Source of the DNA: Hyphomonadaceae bacterium UBA5336
Lineage (GTDB): Bacteria > Pseudomonadota > Alphaproteobacteria > Caulobacterales > Hyphomonadaceae
Direction: 5' to 3'
Length of the DNA: 41,198 bases
Assembly (NCBI GenBank): GCA_002408125.1
Contig: DHQO01000017.1
Span: 2,897-44,094 of the forward strand
Below are positions 32,322-39,973 of the stretch, piece by piece (positions within the stretch are counted from its first letter, which is position 1; each line of letters opens with the position of its first letter). Position numbers and translations under genes: made by a program. The notes beneath the pieces were generated by a model. The model saw nothing but the letters and a program-made list of their open reading frames with translations, ran no database searches and had not been told where the DNA came from.

Positions 32322-33388
32322 TGGCGCTTCGCAGGTTTGACATCGAGGCCGGCGGCGATGCGTTCGCCTTCAGGGCCGAAACCGAGCCGACCATCGCTTT
32401 CTGGCTCGGCAAGTATCCCGAGGCACGCAAGCAGTCGGCGGTGATCCCGCTTTTGTGGCTCGCCCAGAAGGACAATGACGGCTGGCTCAGCGAGCCCGCC
32501 ATGCGCGCCGTCGCCGACCGTCTGGATATGCCCTATATCCGCGTCTACGAGGTCGCGACCTTCTACACCATGTTCCGCCTGAAACCGGTGGGTAAACACC
32601 ATATCCAGCTTTGCGGCACCACGCCCTGCATGCTGCGCGGCGCGAACGACCTGAAAACCGTCTGCGAGAGCAAGATCGGCAAGAAGTTCGCCGTTACCGA
32701 TGATGGCAAGCTCTCCTGGGAAGAGGTCGAGTGCCTTGGGGCCTGCGCCAACGCGCCCATGGTGCAGATCAATGACGACTATTTCGAGGACCTGACCGTC
32801 GACAGCCTCGGCGAGATCATCGAGCGCCTGCGCAATGGCGCCGAGGTCGAGCCCGGCCCGCAGGTCGACCGGATCAATTCCGCGCCCGAGGGCGGCACCG
32901 ATGTGCTGACCGACGACGCCCTGTTCGACGGCTCGCGCAATCGCACCTGCCCTGGCCTGCCCAATTTGCCGGAAGCCGAGGTGATCGAGGAGCCGACCCC
33001 GGAAGCCATAGGCAAGTCCGAGGAAGCCCCCCCGACCAATACCAAGCGCGAGGAAACCGCGCTGGTGGACGTGAAGGATGTGGCCGGCGAGCGCCCCGAG
33101 GTCGCCGAGATGGATGAGGCCGAGCGCGACAATCTGAAAGAGATCAAGGGCATCGGTCCGGTAAATGAGGGCCAGCTCAATGAGCTTGGTATCTACACCT
33201 TTGCCCAGGTCGCAGCCTGGACCCCGGCCAATGTCGACTGGGTCGAGGATTTCCTGAGCTTTCCCGGCCGCATCGCGCGCGAGGACTGGATCGGTCAGGC
33301 GAAAATCCTGGCCGGCGGCGGCGAAACCGACTTCTCCAAACGCGTCGAGGCCGGCGAGGTCGACAGCTCGAAGGATGAGGGCGAATGA
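32321..33388 (+). CDS. nuoE: NADH-quinone oxidoreductase subunit E with long C-terminal extension
   Basis: 355 aa, about twice the usual 160-240. The N-terminal thioredoxin-like domain holds the N1a 2Fe-2S ligands Cys98, Cys103, Cys138 and Cys142 (CGTTPC and CLGAC). After about residue 180 comes a Pro/Glu-rich linker, then a helix-hairpin-helix-like module at about 265-345: LKEIKGIGPVNEGQLNELGI followed by TFAQVAAW and FPGRIAREDWIGQAK. Similar extensions are known in other alphaproteobacterial NuoE proteins, so this is not a new fusion, but its role is unclear. NuoE works with NuoF and NuoG in the NADH-oxidising module. Its stop overlaps the following small gene by ATGA. Confidence 0.95.
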   Translation: MALRRFDIEAGGDAFAFRAETEPTIAFWLGKYPEARKQSAVIPLLWLAQKDNDGWLSEPAMRAVADRLDMPYIRVYEVATFYTMFRLKPVGKHHIQLCGTTPCMLRGANDLKTVCESKIGKKFAVTDDGKLSWEEVECLGACANAPMVQINDDYFEDLTVDSLGEIIERLRNGAEVEPGPQVDRINSAPEGGTDVLTDDALFDGSRNRTCPGLPNLPEAEVIEEPTPEAIGKSEEAPPTNTKREETALVDVKDVAGERPEVAEMDEAERDNLKEIKGIGPVNEGQLNELGIYTFAQVAAWTPANVDWVEDFLSFPGRIAREDWIGQAKILAGGGETDFSKRVEAGEVDSSKDEGE

Positions 33389-33624
33389 CGGAGAAGGCGC
33401 CTCTTCCCAAGCATATTGGCGATCGCAACAGTCGGGATTTCACCCTGACTGCGCTGGTTGAGCTGCCTATCCTGGTGGCGGGCTACTTCCTGTTTCAGCG
33501 CACGGGCGACTTGTTCTGGTTGATTGGCGCACAAGCTATCGGTGCTGCCATCCTTCTTGCCGTGTTCCTGCGCGTCAATCGCCGGGTGAAGCAATACCGA
33601 GAGGAGATACAAGATGCTTTCTGA
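33385..33624 (+). CDS. Small two-helix membrane protein in the nuo operon, function unknown
   Basis: 79 aa. Its ATG overlaps the nuoE stop (ATGA) and its 3' end overlaps nuoF by 11 bp, so it is translated within the operon. Two hydrophobic helices are predicted at about residues 20-37 and 43-62, with a charged N-terminus (EKAPLPKHIGDRNSRD) and a basic/acidic C-terminus (RVNRRVKQYREEIQDAF). No family is recognised. Base composition is somewhat lower in G+C than the nuo genes. A membrane protein between the two soluble NADH-module subunits is unexpected; an assembly factor or an unrelated passenger is possible. Confidence 0.75.
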   Translation: MTEKAPLPKHIGDRNSRDFTLTALVELPILVAGYFLFQRTGDLFWLIGAQAIGAAILLAVFLRVNRRVKQYREEIQDAF

Positions 33625-34918
33625 CAAGGACCGTATCTTCACAAACCTCTACGGGCGCCACGACCCGGGGCTGGAAGCCGCCAAACAGCGCGGGGCCTGG
33701 CACCTGACGCGGGAGATGCTGGCCCAGGGGCCGGACTGGATCTGCGACCAGATCAAGGCCAGCGGATTGAGAGGGCGGGGCGGGGCGGGCTTCCCCACCG
33801 GCCTGAAATGGACCTTCATGCCGAAAGAGGTCGGCGAGCGCCCGCATTATCTGGTCGTCAATGCCGATGAATCCGAGCCCGGCACCTGCAAGGACCGCGA
33901 AATCCTGCGCCATGACCCGCACCTTCTCATCGAGGGCTGCATGGTGGCGAGCCGGGCGATGCGCGCCCACAAATGCTATGTCTATCTGCGCGGGGAATAT
34001 ATCGCCGAGCGCCACGCGCTGGAAAAGGCCGTCAAGGAAGCCTATGAGGCCAAGCTGATCGGCGAGAACAATGTGAATGGCTGGGATTTCGATCTCTATG
34101 TCCATCATGGCGCGGGCGCCTATATCTGCGGCGAGGAAACCGCGCTGCTGGAAAGCCTGGAAGGCAAGAAGGGCCAGCCGCGCCTGAAGCCGCCTTTCCC
34201 GGCCAATGCCGGGCTCTATGGCTGTCCGACGACGGTGAACAATGTGGAATCCATCGCCGTCGCGCCGACCATCCTGCGGCGTGGGGCGGAATGGTTCGCC
34301 GGCTTCGGCGCGCCCAACAATACCGGCACGAAGCTCTTCTGCATCTCCGGCCATGTGAACAAGCCGTGCAATGTGGAAGAGGAGATGAGCCTCACCTTCC
34401 GCGAACTGATCGACACCCATTGCGGCGGCATCCGCGGCGGCTGGGACAATCTCAAGGCGGTGATCCCGGGCGGGTCCTCGGTGCGCATGGTTCCGGCCGA
34501 GCAGATCATCGACTGCAAGATGGATTTCGACAGCCTGCGCGATCTCCAGTCCGGTCTCGGCACGGCGGCGGTGATCGTGATGGACAAGTCCACCGATCTC
34601 ATCAAGGCGATCGCGCGGATCAGCTATTTCTACAAGCACGAGTCCTGCGGCCAGTGCACGCCCTGCAGGGAGGGCACGGGCTGGATGTGGCGCGTGGTCG
34701 AGCGCATGGCGCGCGGCGAGGCCGAGCATTCCGACATCGACATGCTGCTCGATGTCACCAAACAGATCGAGGGCCACACCATCTGCGCCCTCGGCGATGC
34801 GGCGGCCTGGCCGATCCAGGGCCTGATCAAGCATTTCCGCCATGAGATCGAAGAACGCATCGACCAGTACCGGGCGCCCCGCGCCCTGGTGCAGGGCCAT
34901 GTGGTGGCGGCGGAGTAG
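33614..34918 (+). CDS. nuoF: NADH-quinone oxidoreductase subunit F (NADH/FMN site)
   Basis: 434 aa. GLRGRGGAGFPTGLKW (about residues 52-67) is the NADH-binding region, and NADESEPGTCKDRE and GAGAYICGEETALLESLEG belong to the FMN site. The N3 4Fe-4S ligands are in SCGQCTPCREGTGW (about 344-357) plus Cys in HTICALGDAAAWP. The subunit oxidises NADH and passes electrons to FMN and N3. The ATG at 33614 has GAGGAG 8 nt upstream, inside the end of the preceding small gene. Confidence 0.97.
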   Translation: MLSDKDRIFTNLYGRHDPGLEAAKQRGAWHLTREMLAQGPDWICDQIKASGLRGRGGAGFPTGLKWTFMPKEVGERPHYLVVNADESEPGTCKDREILRHDPHLLIEGCMVASRAMRAHKCYVYLRGEYIAERHALEKAVKEAYEAKLIGENNVNGWDFDLYVHHGAGAYICGEETALLESLEGKKGQPRLKPPFPANAGLYGCPTTVNNVESIAVAPTILRRGAEWFAGFGAPNNTGTKLFCISGHVNKPCNVEEEMSLTFRELIDTHCGGIRGGWDNLKAVIPGGSSVRMVPAEQIIDCKMDFDSLRDLQSGLGTAAVIVMDKSTDLIKAIARISYFYKHESCGQCTPCREGTGWMWRVVERMARGEAEHSDIDMLLDVTKQIEGHTICALGDAAAWPIQGLIKHFRHEIEERIDQYRAPRALVQGHVVAAE

Positions 34919-34922
34919 GGTG

Positions 34923-35306
34923 ATGTCTGGTTTTCGATACATGGTGCAATGGGGGCAGAGCTTTTTGCTCATTGCACTTTGCTGTGTTGGAAGCCTCATG
35001 CTGCTGGGCGGATTGTCGATCACTGTCTCGGACGAGTTCAATTATCGTGCGCTCGCATTCGCAATTTCGTTTCTCCTCATGCTGATTGGGGCGATCTGGT
35101 CCCTCTCGGACTGTCGTGCCAATTGGCTCGTAATTGCTGGCGCTGGCCTGATGTTTTCTGTCTCGGTTTTACTCGCTTTCGCAGAGGCTAATTCGGTCGT
35201 CATCTACATGGCCGCTGGAGCCCTGCTGGTGGTTCTTAGTTCCTTTTGGCTTGTTGGTTCGCGATCAGTCGAGGCCCTGCCAACCCAACAAACAGGTGTG
35301 AAATGA
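34923..35306 (+). CDS. Four-helix membrane protein of low G+C between nuoF and nuoG, function unknown
   Basis: 127 aa. The ATG at 34923 follows the nuoF stop by 4 bp, with GGAG inside the end of nuoF, and the TGA overlaps the nuoG start (ATGA). Four hydrophobic helices are predicted at about residues 12-33, 43-62, 67-88 and 91-112, with short loops. No family is recognised. A hand count over 300 bases gives roughly 52% G+C, clearly below the neighbouring nuoF and nuoG, and codon choice looks different. This suggests recent gain of the gene into an old operon without breaking translational coupling. Role in complex I unknown. Confidence 0.75.
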   Translation: MSGFRYMVQWGQSFLLIALCCVGSLMLLGGLSITVSDEFNYRALAFAISFLLMLIGAIWSLSDCRANWLVIAGAGLMFSVSVLLAFAEANSVVIYMAAGALLVVLSSFWLVGSRSVEALPTQQTGVK

Positions 35307-37390
35307 CCGACACCTTCAAACTCAATATCGACGGCAAGGATATCGAGGTGCCGCGTTCTTATACGCTGATGCAGGCGTGTGAGGCGGCCGGCGCCGAGAT
35401 CCCGCGCTTTTGCTATCATGAGCGCCTGTCGGTGGCCGGCAATTGCCGCATGTGCCTGGTGGAATGGGAAGGTGCGCCGAAGCCAATTGCCTCCTGCGCC
35501 CAGACCGTCGGCGATATGCGCCCGAACCGCGATGGCAGCGCGCCGAACATCCGTACCAGGGGCGACTATGTCGAGAAGGCGCGCAACGGGGTGATGGAGT
35601 TCCTGCTCATCAACCACCCGCTGGATTGCCCGATCTGCGACCAGGGCGGGGAATGCGACCTGCAGGACCAGGCCATGGCCTATGGCCGCGCCGGCTCGCG
35701 CTACGATCTCAACAAGCGCGCGGTCGAAGACAAGAATATGGGCCCGCTGGTCAAGACGATCATGACCCGCTGCATCCAGTGCACGCGCTGTGTCCGCTTT
35801 GCCGCCGAGGTGGCGGGCGTGGAGGAGATCGGCATGATCTCGCGCGGCGAGGATGCCGAGATCACGACTTATCTGGAAAAGAGTCTCACATCCGAACTCA
35901 GTGGCAATGTGATCGATCTCTGCCCGGTCGGCGCGCTGACCTCCAAGCCCTACGCCTTCAATGCGCGCCCCTGGGAGCTGCGCAAGACCAGCTCGATTGA
36001 CGTGATGGACGGTATGGGCGCGGCCATTCGCGTGGATGCCAAGGGCGATGCCGTCCTGCGGATCATGCCGCAGGTCAATGAAGAGGTGAACGAGGAGTGG
36101 CTCTCGGACAAGTCCCGCTTCGTCTGGGATGGCCTCCAGCGCCAGCGCCTTGATAAACCTTATATTCGCGAGCACGGAAAGCTGCGTCCGGCAAGCTGGG
36201 CGGAAGCCTTTGCGGCGGTGAAGGCCGCGCTGGCGAGCCCGGACAAGGTCGGCATGGTCGCCGGCGACCTCATCGAGGTTGAGCAGGCCAAGGCCGCGCT
36301 TGACCTTGCTCGCGCCCTCGGCATCCAGTCCACCGATTGCCGCCCGGCCGGCGCGCAATATGGCACCGATGGCGTGCGCGAACGCTATCTCCTCAACCCG
36401 ACCTTCATGGGCGTGGAAGAGGCCGATGCCCTGCTGCTGATCGGCGCCAATCCGCGCACCGAAGCGCCGGTCTGGAATGCGCGCATCCGCAAGGCCTGGC
36501 TGTGGAACGGGCTGGAAGTCGGCATGATCGGCGAGGCCGCAGACCTCACCTATGACTATGCCTGGCTCGGTGCCGGCGCCGCGGCGCCGGACTTCAAGTC
36601 CAGCGATTTCTACAAGACGCTTGAAGCGGCCGAACGGCCCATGGTGGTCGTTGGCGAGGCGGCGCTCTGCCGCGCCGACGGCGAGGCGGTGCTGGCCGGC
36701 GCGCTGCAGATCGCCAATGAGGTGGGTGCGGTGAGCGAGGCCTGGGCCGGCTTTGGCGTGCTGCATACCGCGGCAGGCCGTGTCGGCGCGCTCGATGTCG
36801 GCTTCCTGCCGGGCGAGGGTGGGCTCGATACCGCCGGCATCCTGTCGGGCGCGGTCGATACCGTTGTCCTGCTCGGCGCCGATGAGGTGGACCTGTCCAA
36901 TCTCAACCCGGCCGGCACGGTGATCTATGTCGGCTCCCACGGCGATGCCGGGGCCTCGCGCGCCGACATCATCCTGCCGGCAGCCGCCTACACCGAGATG
37001 GCTGCGACCTATGTAAACAGCGAAGGCCGGGTGCAGATGACCGCCAAGGCCGTCCAGCCCAAGGGCGAGGCCCGCGAGGGCTGGGCCATCTTCCGCGCCC
37101 TGTCGGATGTCCTGGGCAAGACGCTGGCCTATGACAGCGCCGAGGCCCTGCGTGCGGTGTTGCGCGAGCCGGAAGGCTCGGTCTTTGCCGGGCTCGGCTT
37201 TGCGCCGGGGGCGGCGGGCGCGGGCGCGCTGAAAGCCCTGATCGAGACGGATCAGGCCCTTTCGGACGCGCCGCTGACCTCACCGATCAAGGATTTCTAT
37301 CTCACCAATCCCATCGCGCGGGCATCCAAGACCATGGCGGAGTGCTCTCTGCTGGGACGTGGTCTTGAAACCCCGGTGGCAGCGGAGTAG
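35303..37390 (+). CDS. nuoG: NADH-quinone oxidoreductase subunit G
   Basis: 695 aa, the size of alphaproteobacterial NuoG. The N-terminal ferredoxin domain binds N1b (Cys in IPRFCYHERLSVAGNC, RMC and ASCAQ). The N5 site is HPLDCPICDQGGECDLQDQ with its His ligand, and N4 uses CIQCTRC plus DLCPVGAL. The molybdopterin-oxidoreductase-like C-terminal half is degenerate, as usual for NuoG. It carries electrons from NuoF towards NuoI. The ATG overlaps the stop of the preceding membrane-protein gene. Confidence 0.97.
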   Translation: MTDTFKLNIDGKDIEVPRSYTLMQACEAAGAEIPRFCYHERLSVAGNCRMCLVEWEGAPKPIASCAQTVGDMRPNRDGSAPNIRTRGDYVEKARNGVMEFLLINHPLDCPICDQGGECDLQDQAMAYGRAGSRYDLNKRAVEDKNMGPLVKTIMTRCIQCTRCVRFAAEVAGVEEIGMISRGEDAEITTYLEKSLTSELSGNVIDLCPVGALTSKPYAFNARPWELRKTSSIDVMDGMGAAIRVDAKGDAVLRIMPQVNEEVNEEWLSDKSRFVWDGLQRQRLDKPYIREHGKLRPASWAEAFAAVKAALASPDKVGMVAGDLIEVEQAKAALDLARALGIQSTDCRPAGAQYGTDGVRERYLLNPTFMGVEEADALLLIGANPRTEAPVWNARIRKAWLWNGLEVGMIGEAADLTYDYAWLGAGAAAPDFKSSDFYKTLEAAERPMVVVGEAALCRADGEAVLAGALQIANEVGAVSEAWAGFGVLHTAAGRVGALDVGFLPGEGGLDTAGILSGAVDTVVLLGADEVDLSNLNPAGTVIYVGSHGDAGASRADIILPAAAYTEMAATYVNSEGRVQMTAKAVQPKGEAREGWAIFRALSDVLGKTLAYDSAEALRAVLREPEGSVFAGLGFAPGAAGAGALKALIETDQALSDAPLTSPIKDFYLTNPIARASKTMAECSLLGRGLETPVAAE

Positions 37391-37401
37391 GGGCGGGCGC
37401 C

Positions 37402-38475
37402 ATGAGTGCATTCATCCAGGAACACGGCATACTTTTCGGCACGCTCACCGTGGTGATCCAGATCGCGCTGTTCATGGTGGTCCTTCTGATCGCCCTGGCT
37501 TTCATCCTGCTTCTGGACCGCAAGGTCTGGGCGGCGGTGATGATGCGCAAGGGCCCGAACGTGGTTGGCCCATTCGGCTTGATGCAGAGTTTCGCCGACT
37601 TCGGAAAATTCCTTTTAAAAGAGATCGTTATCCCGGCAGGTGCGAACAAGACCGTGTTCCTGCTCGCCCCGATCCTGACCACGACGCTGGCCTTCGTGGC
37701 CTGGGCCGTTGTGCCCGTGGCGCCGGGCTGGGTGGTCGCCGATATCAATGTCGGCGTGCTCTATCTCTTCGCGGTCAGTTCGCTGGGCGTTTACGGCATC
37801 ATCATGGGCGGCTGGGCGTCGAACTCGAAATATCCCTTCCTCGGCTCGCTGCGGTCTGCCGCGCAGATGGTTTCCTATGAAGTGTCCATTGGCTTCGTGA
37901 TCGTCACGGTGATCCTGCTGGTCGGGTCGATGAATCTGACCGAGATCGTCAACGCGCAGGGCGGGGGTATCTGGACCTGGCATGCCTTTGCGCTGGATCA
38001 TTTCCCGCTGATCCTGGTCATGTTCCCGATGTTCGTGATCTTCTTTGTCTCCGCGCTGGCCGAGACCAACCGCCCGCCCTTCGACCTGCCCGAGGCCGAA
38101 TCGGAGCTCGTGGCCGGTTACCAGGTGGAGTATTCCTCCACGCCCTACCTGCTCTTCATGCTGGGCGAGTATCTCAACATTGTCCTGATGTGCGCGCTGA
38201 TGACCACGCTGTTCCTGGGCGGCTGGCACGGCCCCGTGCCGCTGCCGGAACTGGCCGAGAACATGCCGGTGCTGGTCAACAATCTCGCCGCGCTCGCCTG
38301 GTTCGCGGCCAAGATGCTGTTCTGCTTCTTCCTTTTCGCCATCGTGAAGGCGATGGTGCCGCGCTACCGCTATGACCAGCTCATGCGCCTGGGATGGAAG
38401 ATCTTCCTGCCCACCTCGCTCGCCGCCGTGCTGATCGTGTCGGGCTATGTCGTTTACACGGGAGTTCAGTCATGA
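37402..38475 (+). CDS. nuoH: NADH-quinone oxidoreductase subunit H (ND1)
   Basis: 357 aa, about eight membrane helices. LLDRKVWAAVMMRKGPNVVGPFG (key residues Arg, Lys, Gly-Pro) follows helix 1. The loop ALAETNRPPFDLPEAESELVAGYQVEYS carries the conserved acidic residues of the quinone/E channel. It links the peripheral arm to the membrane arm. It lies 11 bp after nuoG; its stop overlaps the nuoI start (ATGA). Confidence 0.97.
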   Translation: MSAFIQEHGILFGTLTVVIQIALFMVVLLIALAFILLLDRKVWAAVMMRKGPNVVGPFGLMQSFADFGKFLLKEIVIPAGANKTVFLLAPILTTTLAFVAWAVVPVAPGWVVADINVGVLYLFAVSSLGVYGIIMGGWASNSKYPFLGSLRSAAQMVSYEVSIGFVIVTVILLVGSMNLTEIVNAQGGGIWTWHAFALDHFPLILVMFPMFVIFFVSALAETNRPPFDLPEAESELVAGYQVEYSSTPYLLFMLGEYLNIVLMCALMTTLFLGGWHGPVPLPELAENMPVLVNNLAALAWFAAKMLFCFFLFAIVKAMVPRYRYDQLMRLGWKIFLPTSLAAVLIVSGYVVYTGVQS

Positions 38476-38957
38476 GCGTTGCCCAGACCCTTCGGGGCAT
38501 TTTCCTGACCGATTTTGTCGGCGCCTTCTGGCTCGCCCTGCGCGAGATGGGCCGGCGCAAGGCGACGGTGAACTATCCCTTCGAGAAGAACCCGCTCAGC
38601 CCGCGCTTTCGCGGCGAGCATGCCCTGCGCCGCTATGCCAATGGCGAGGAGCGCTGCATTGCCTGCAAGCTCTGCGAGGCGATCTGCCCGGCCCAGGCCA
38701 TCACCATCGAGGCCGAACCGCGCGCCGATGGCTCGCGCCGCACCACCCGCTACGACATCGACATGGTAAAATGCATCTATTGCGGCTTCTGCCAGGAAGC
38801 CTGCCCGGTGGATGCCATTGTCGAGGGCCCGAACTTCGAATTTGCGACGGAAACGCGCGAGGAACTCTACTACGACAAGGAAAGGCTGTTGGAGAACGGT
38901 GACCGTTGGGAGCGGCTCATCGCCAAAAATCTCGAACTCGACGCACCGTACCGGTAG
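38472..38957 (+). CDS. nuoI: NADH-quinone oxidoreductase subunit I (N6a/N6b)
   Basis: 161 aa. Two complete 4Fe-4S ferredoxin motifs, CIACKLCEAICPAQAIT and CIYCGFCQEACPVDAIVE, at about residues 60-76 and 99-116, carry clusters N6a and N6b. A hydrophobic/amphipathic N-terminal helix anchors it to the membrane. It passes electrons from NuoG to NuoB. The ATG overlaps the nuoH stop. It is followed by a 110-bp gap, the longest inside the operon. Confidence 0.97.
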   Translation: MSVAQTLRGIFLTDFVGAFWLALREMGRRKATVNYPFEKNPLSPRFRGEHALRRYANGEERCIACKLCEAICPAQAITIEAEPRADGSRRTTRYDIDMVKCIYCGFCQEACPVDAIVEGPNFEFATETREELYYDKERLLENGDRWERLIAKNLELDAPYR

Positions 38958-39067
38958 GCGGCGCGACTCAAACGCGCGGGGTGGGCTCACTGCCTTGCGA
39001 TTCATCCGAACTCACGGCAGTCACGGCCCACGTTCCGAGGGGGCCTGAAGGGGCCAAGGCAAACGTT
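38958..39067 (+). other. Gap in the nuo operon with an imperfect hairpin
   Basis: TGGGC (38982-38986) and ACTGCC (38989-38994) pair with GGCAGT (39016-39021) and GCCCA (39026-39030), separated by an internal loop. No T-run follows. All other nuo junctions here overlap or are under 15 bp, so this could be an mRNA-processing or attenuation point. No promoter is evident. Confidence 0.4.
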
Positions 39068-39652
39068 ATGGAAGTCATTGCATTCTGGATTCTCGCAGTC
39101 ATCGTCGGGGCGGCGGCGGTCTTCGTGATCGCGGCGCGCAATCCGGTGCATTCGGTGCTATGGCTGATCCTGTCCTTCTTCACCTCCGCGGCGCTGCTCG
39201 TCCTGATCGGGGCGGAGTTCCTCGCCATGCTGCTGGTGGTTGTCTATGTCGGCGCGGTCGCGGTGCTCTTCCTGTTTGTGGTGATGATGCTCGACGTGGA
39301 CTTCGTCGAGCTGAAGCAGGGCACGCTGCAATACTGGCCCTTCGCTGTGCTTATCGGCCTGGCTTTCTTCGCCGAGATCGTGATGGTGCGCACCGTCGGC
39401 GTCGGCACGCGCCTTGAGCCCTCGCCCGGCGCCGACAGCAATGCCGAGGCCATCGGCCAGGTCATGTACACCGACTATCTCCTGCTCTTCCAGGTCGCGG
39501 GCATCATCCTGCTCGTCGCCATGATCGGCGCCATCGTGCTGACCCTGCGCCACCGCCCCTATGCGAAACGCCAGAACATCGCCAGGCAGACCGCGCGCCG
39601 TCGCGCCGACGCCACAGAGCTTGTCGATGTCACGCCCGGAAAGGGAATCTGA
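39068..39652 (+). CDS. nuoJ: NADH-quinone oxidoreductase subunit J (ND6)
   Basis: 194 aa with five membrane helices. ARNPVHSVLWLILSFF and AEFLAMLLVVVYVGAVAVLFLFVVMMLDVDF are the family signature of the ND6 helix-3 region (key residues Tyr, Gly, Ala). A hydrophilic loop precedes the last helix and the C-terminus is basic. The ATG at 39068 begins directly with the first helix; upstream in-frame codons cover the nuoI gap and are rejected. It lies 5 bp from nuoK. Confidence 0.95.
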   Translation: MEVIAFWILAVIVGAAAVFVIAARNPVHSVLWLILSFFTSAALLVLIGAEFLAMLLVVVYVGAVAVLFLFVVMMLDVDFVELKQGTLQYWPFAVLIGLAFFAEIVMVRTVGVGTRLEPSPGADSNAEAIGQVMYTDYLLLFQVAGIILLVAMIGAIVLTLRHRPYAKRQNIARQTARRRADATELVDVTPGKGI

Positions 39653-39657
39653 GCCAC

Positions 39658-39966
39658 ATGGAACTCACGCTCAACCATTATCTCCTGCTGTCGGCTTTCC
39701 TGTTCACGGTGGGTGTTGTCGGGATCTTCGTGAACCGCAAGAACATCATCGTCATCCTGATGGCGATCGAGCTGATCCTCTTATCGGTGAACATCAACCT
39801 GGTCGCCTTCTCGGTGTTCTCCGGGACGATCACAGGCCAGATCTTCGCCATGCTGGTGCTGACGGTGGCCGCCGCCGAGGCAGCCGTGGGGCTCGCCATT
39901 CTCGTGGTCTTCTTCCGGCTGCGCGGAGATATCTCCGTGGATGCCATCGACATGATGAAGGGGTAG
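39658..39966 (+). CDS. nuoK: NADH-quinone oxidoreductase subunit K (ND4L)
   Basis: 102 aa with three membrane helices, the normal size. The conserved glutamates lie in LMAIELILLSVNINLVAF (helix 2) and VAAAEAAVGLAILVVFFR (helix 3) and form part of the proton path. Eight bases separate its stop from the nuoL start. Confidence 0.96.
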   Translation: MELTLNHYLLLSAFLFTVGVVGIFVNRKNIIVILMAIELILLSVNINLVAFSVFSGTITGQIFAMLVLTVAAAEAAVGLAILVVFFRLRGDISVDAIDMMKG

Positions 39967-39973
39967 CCGGGGC

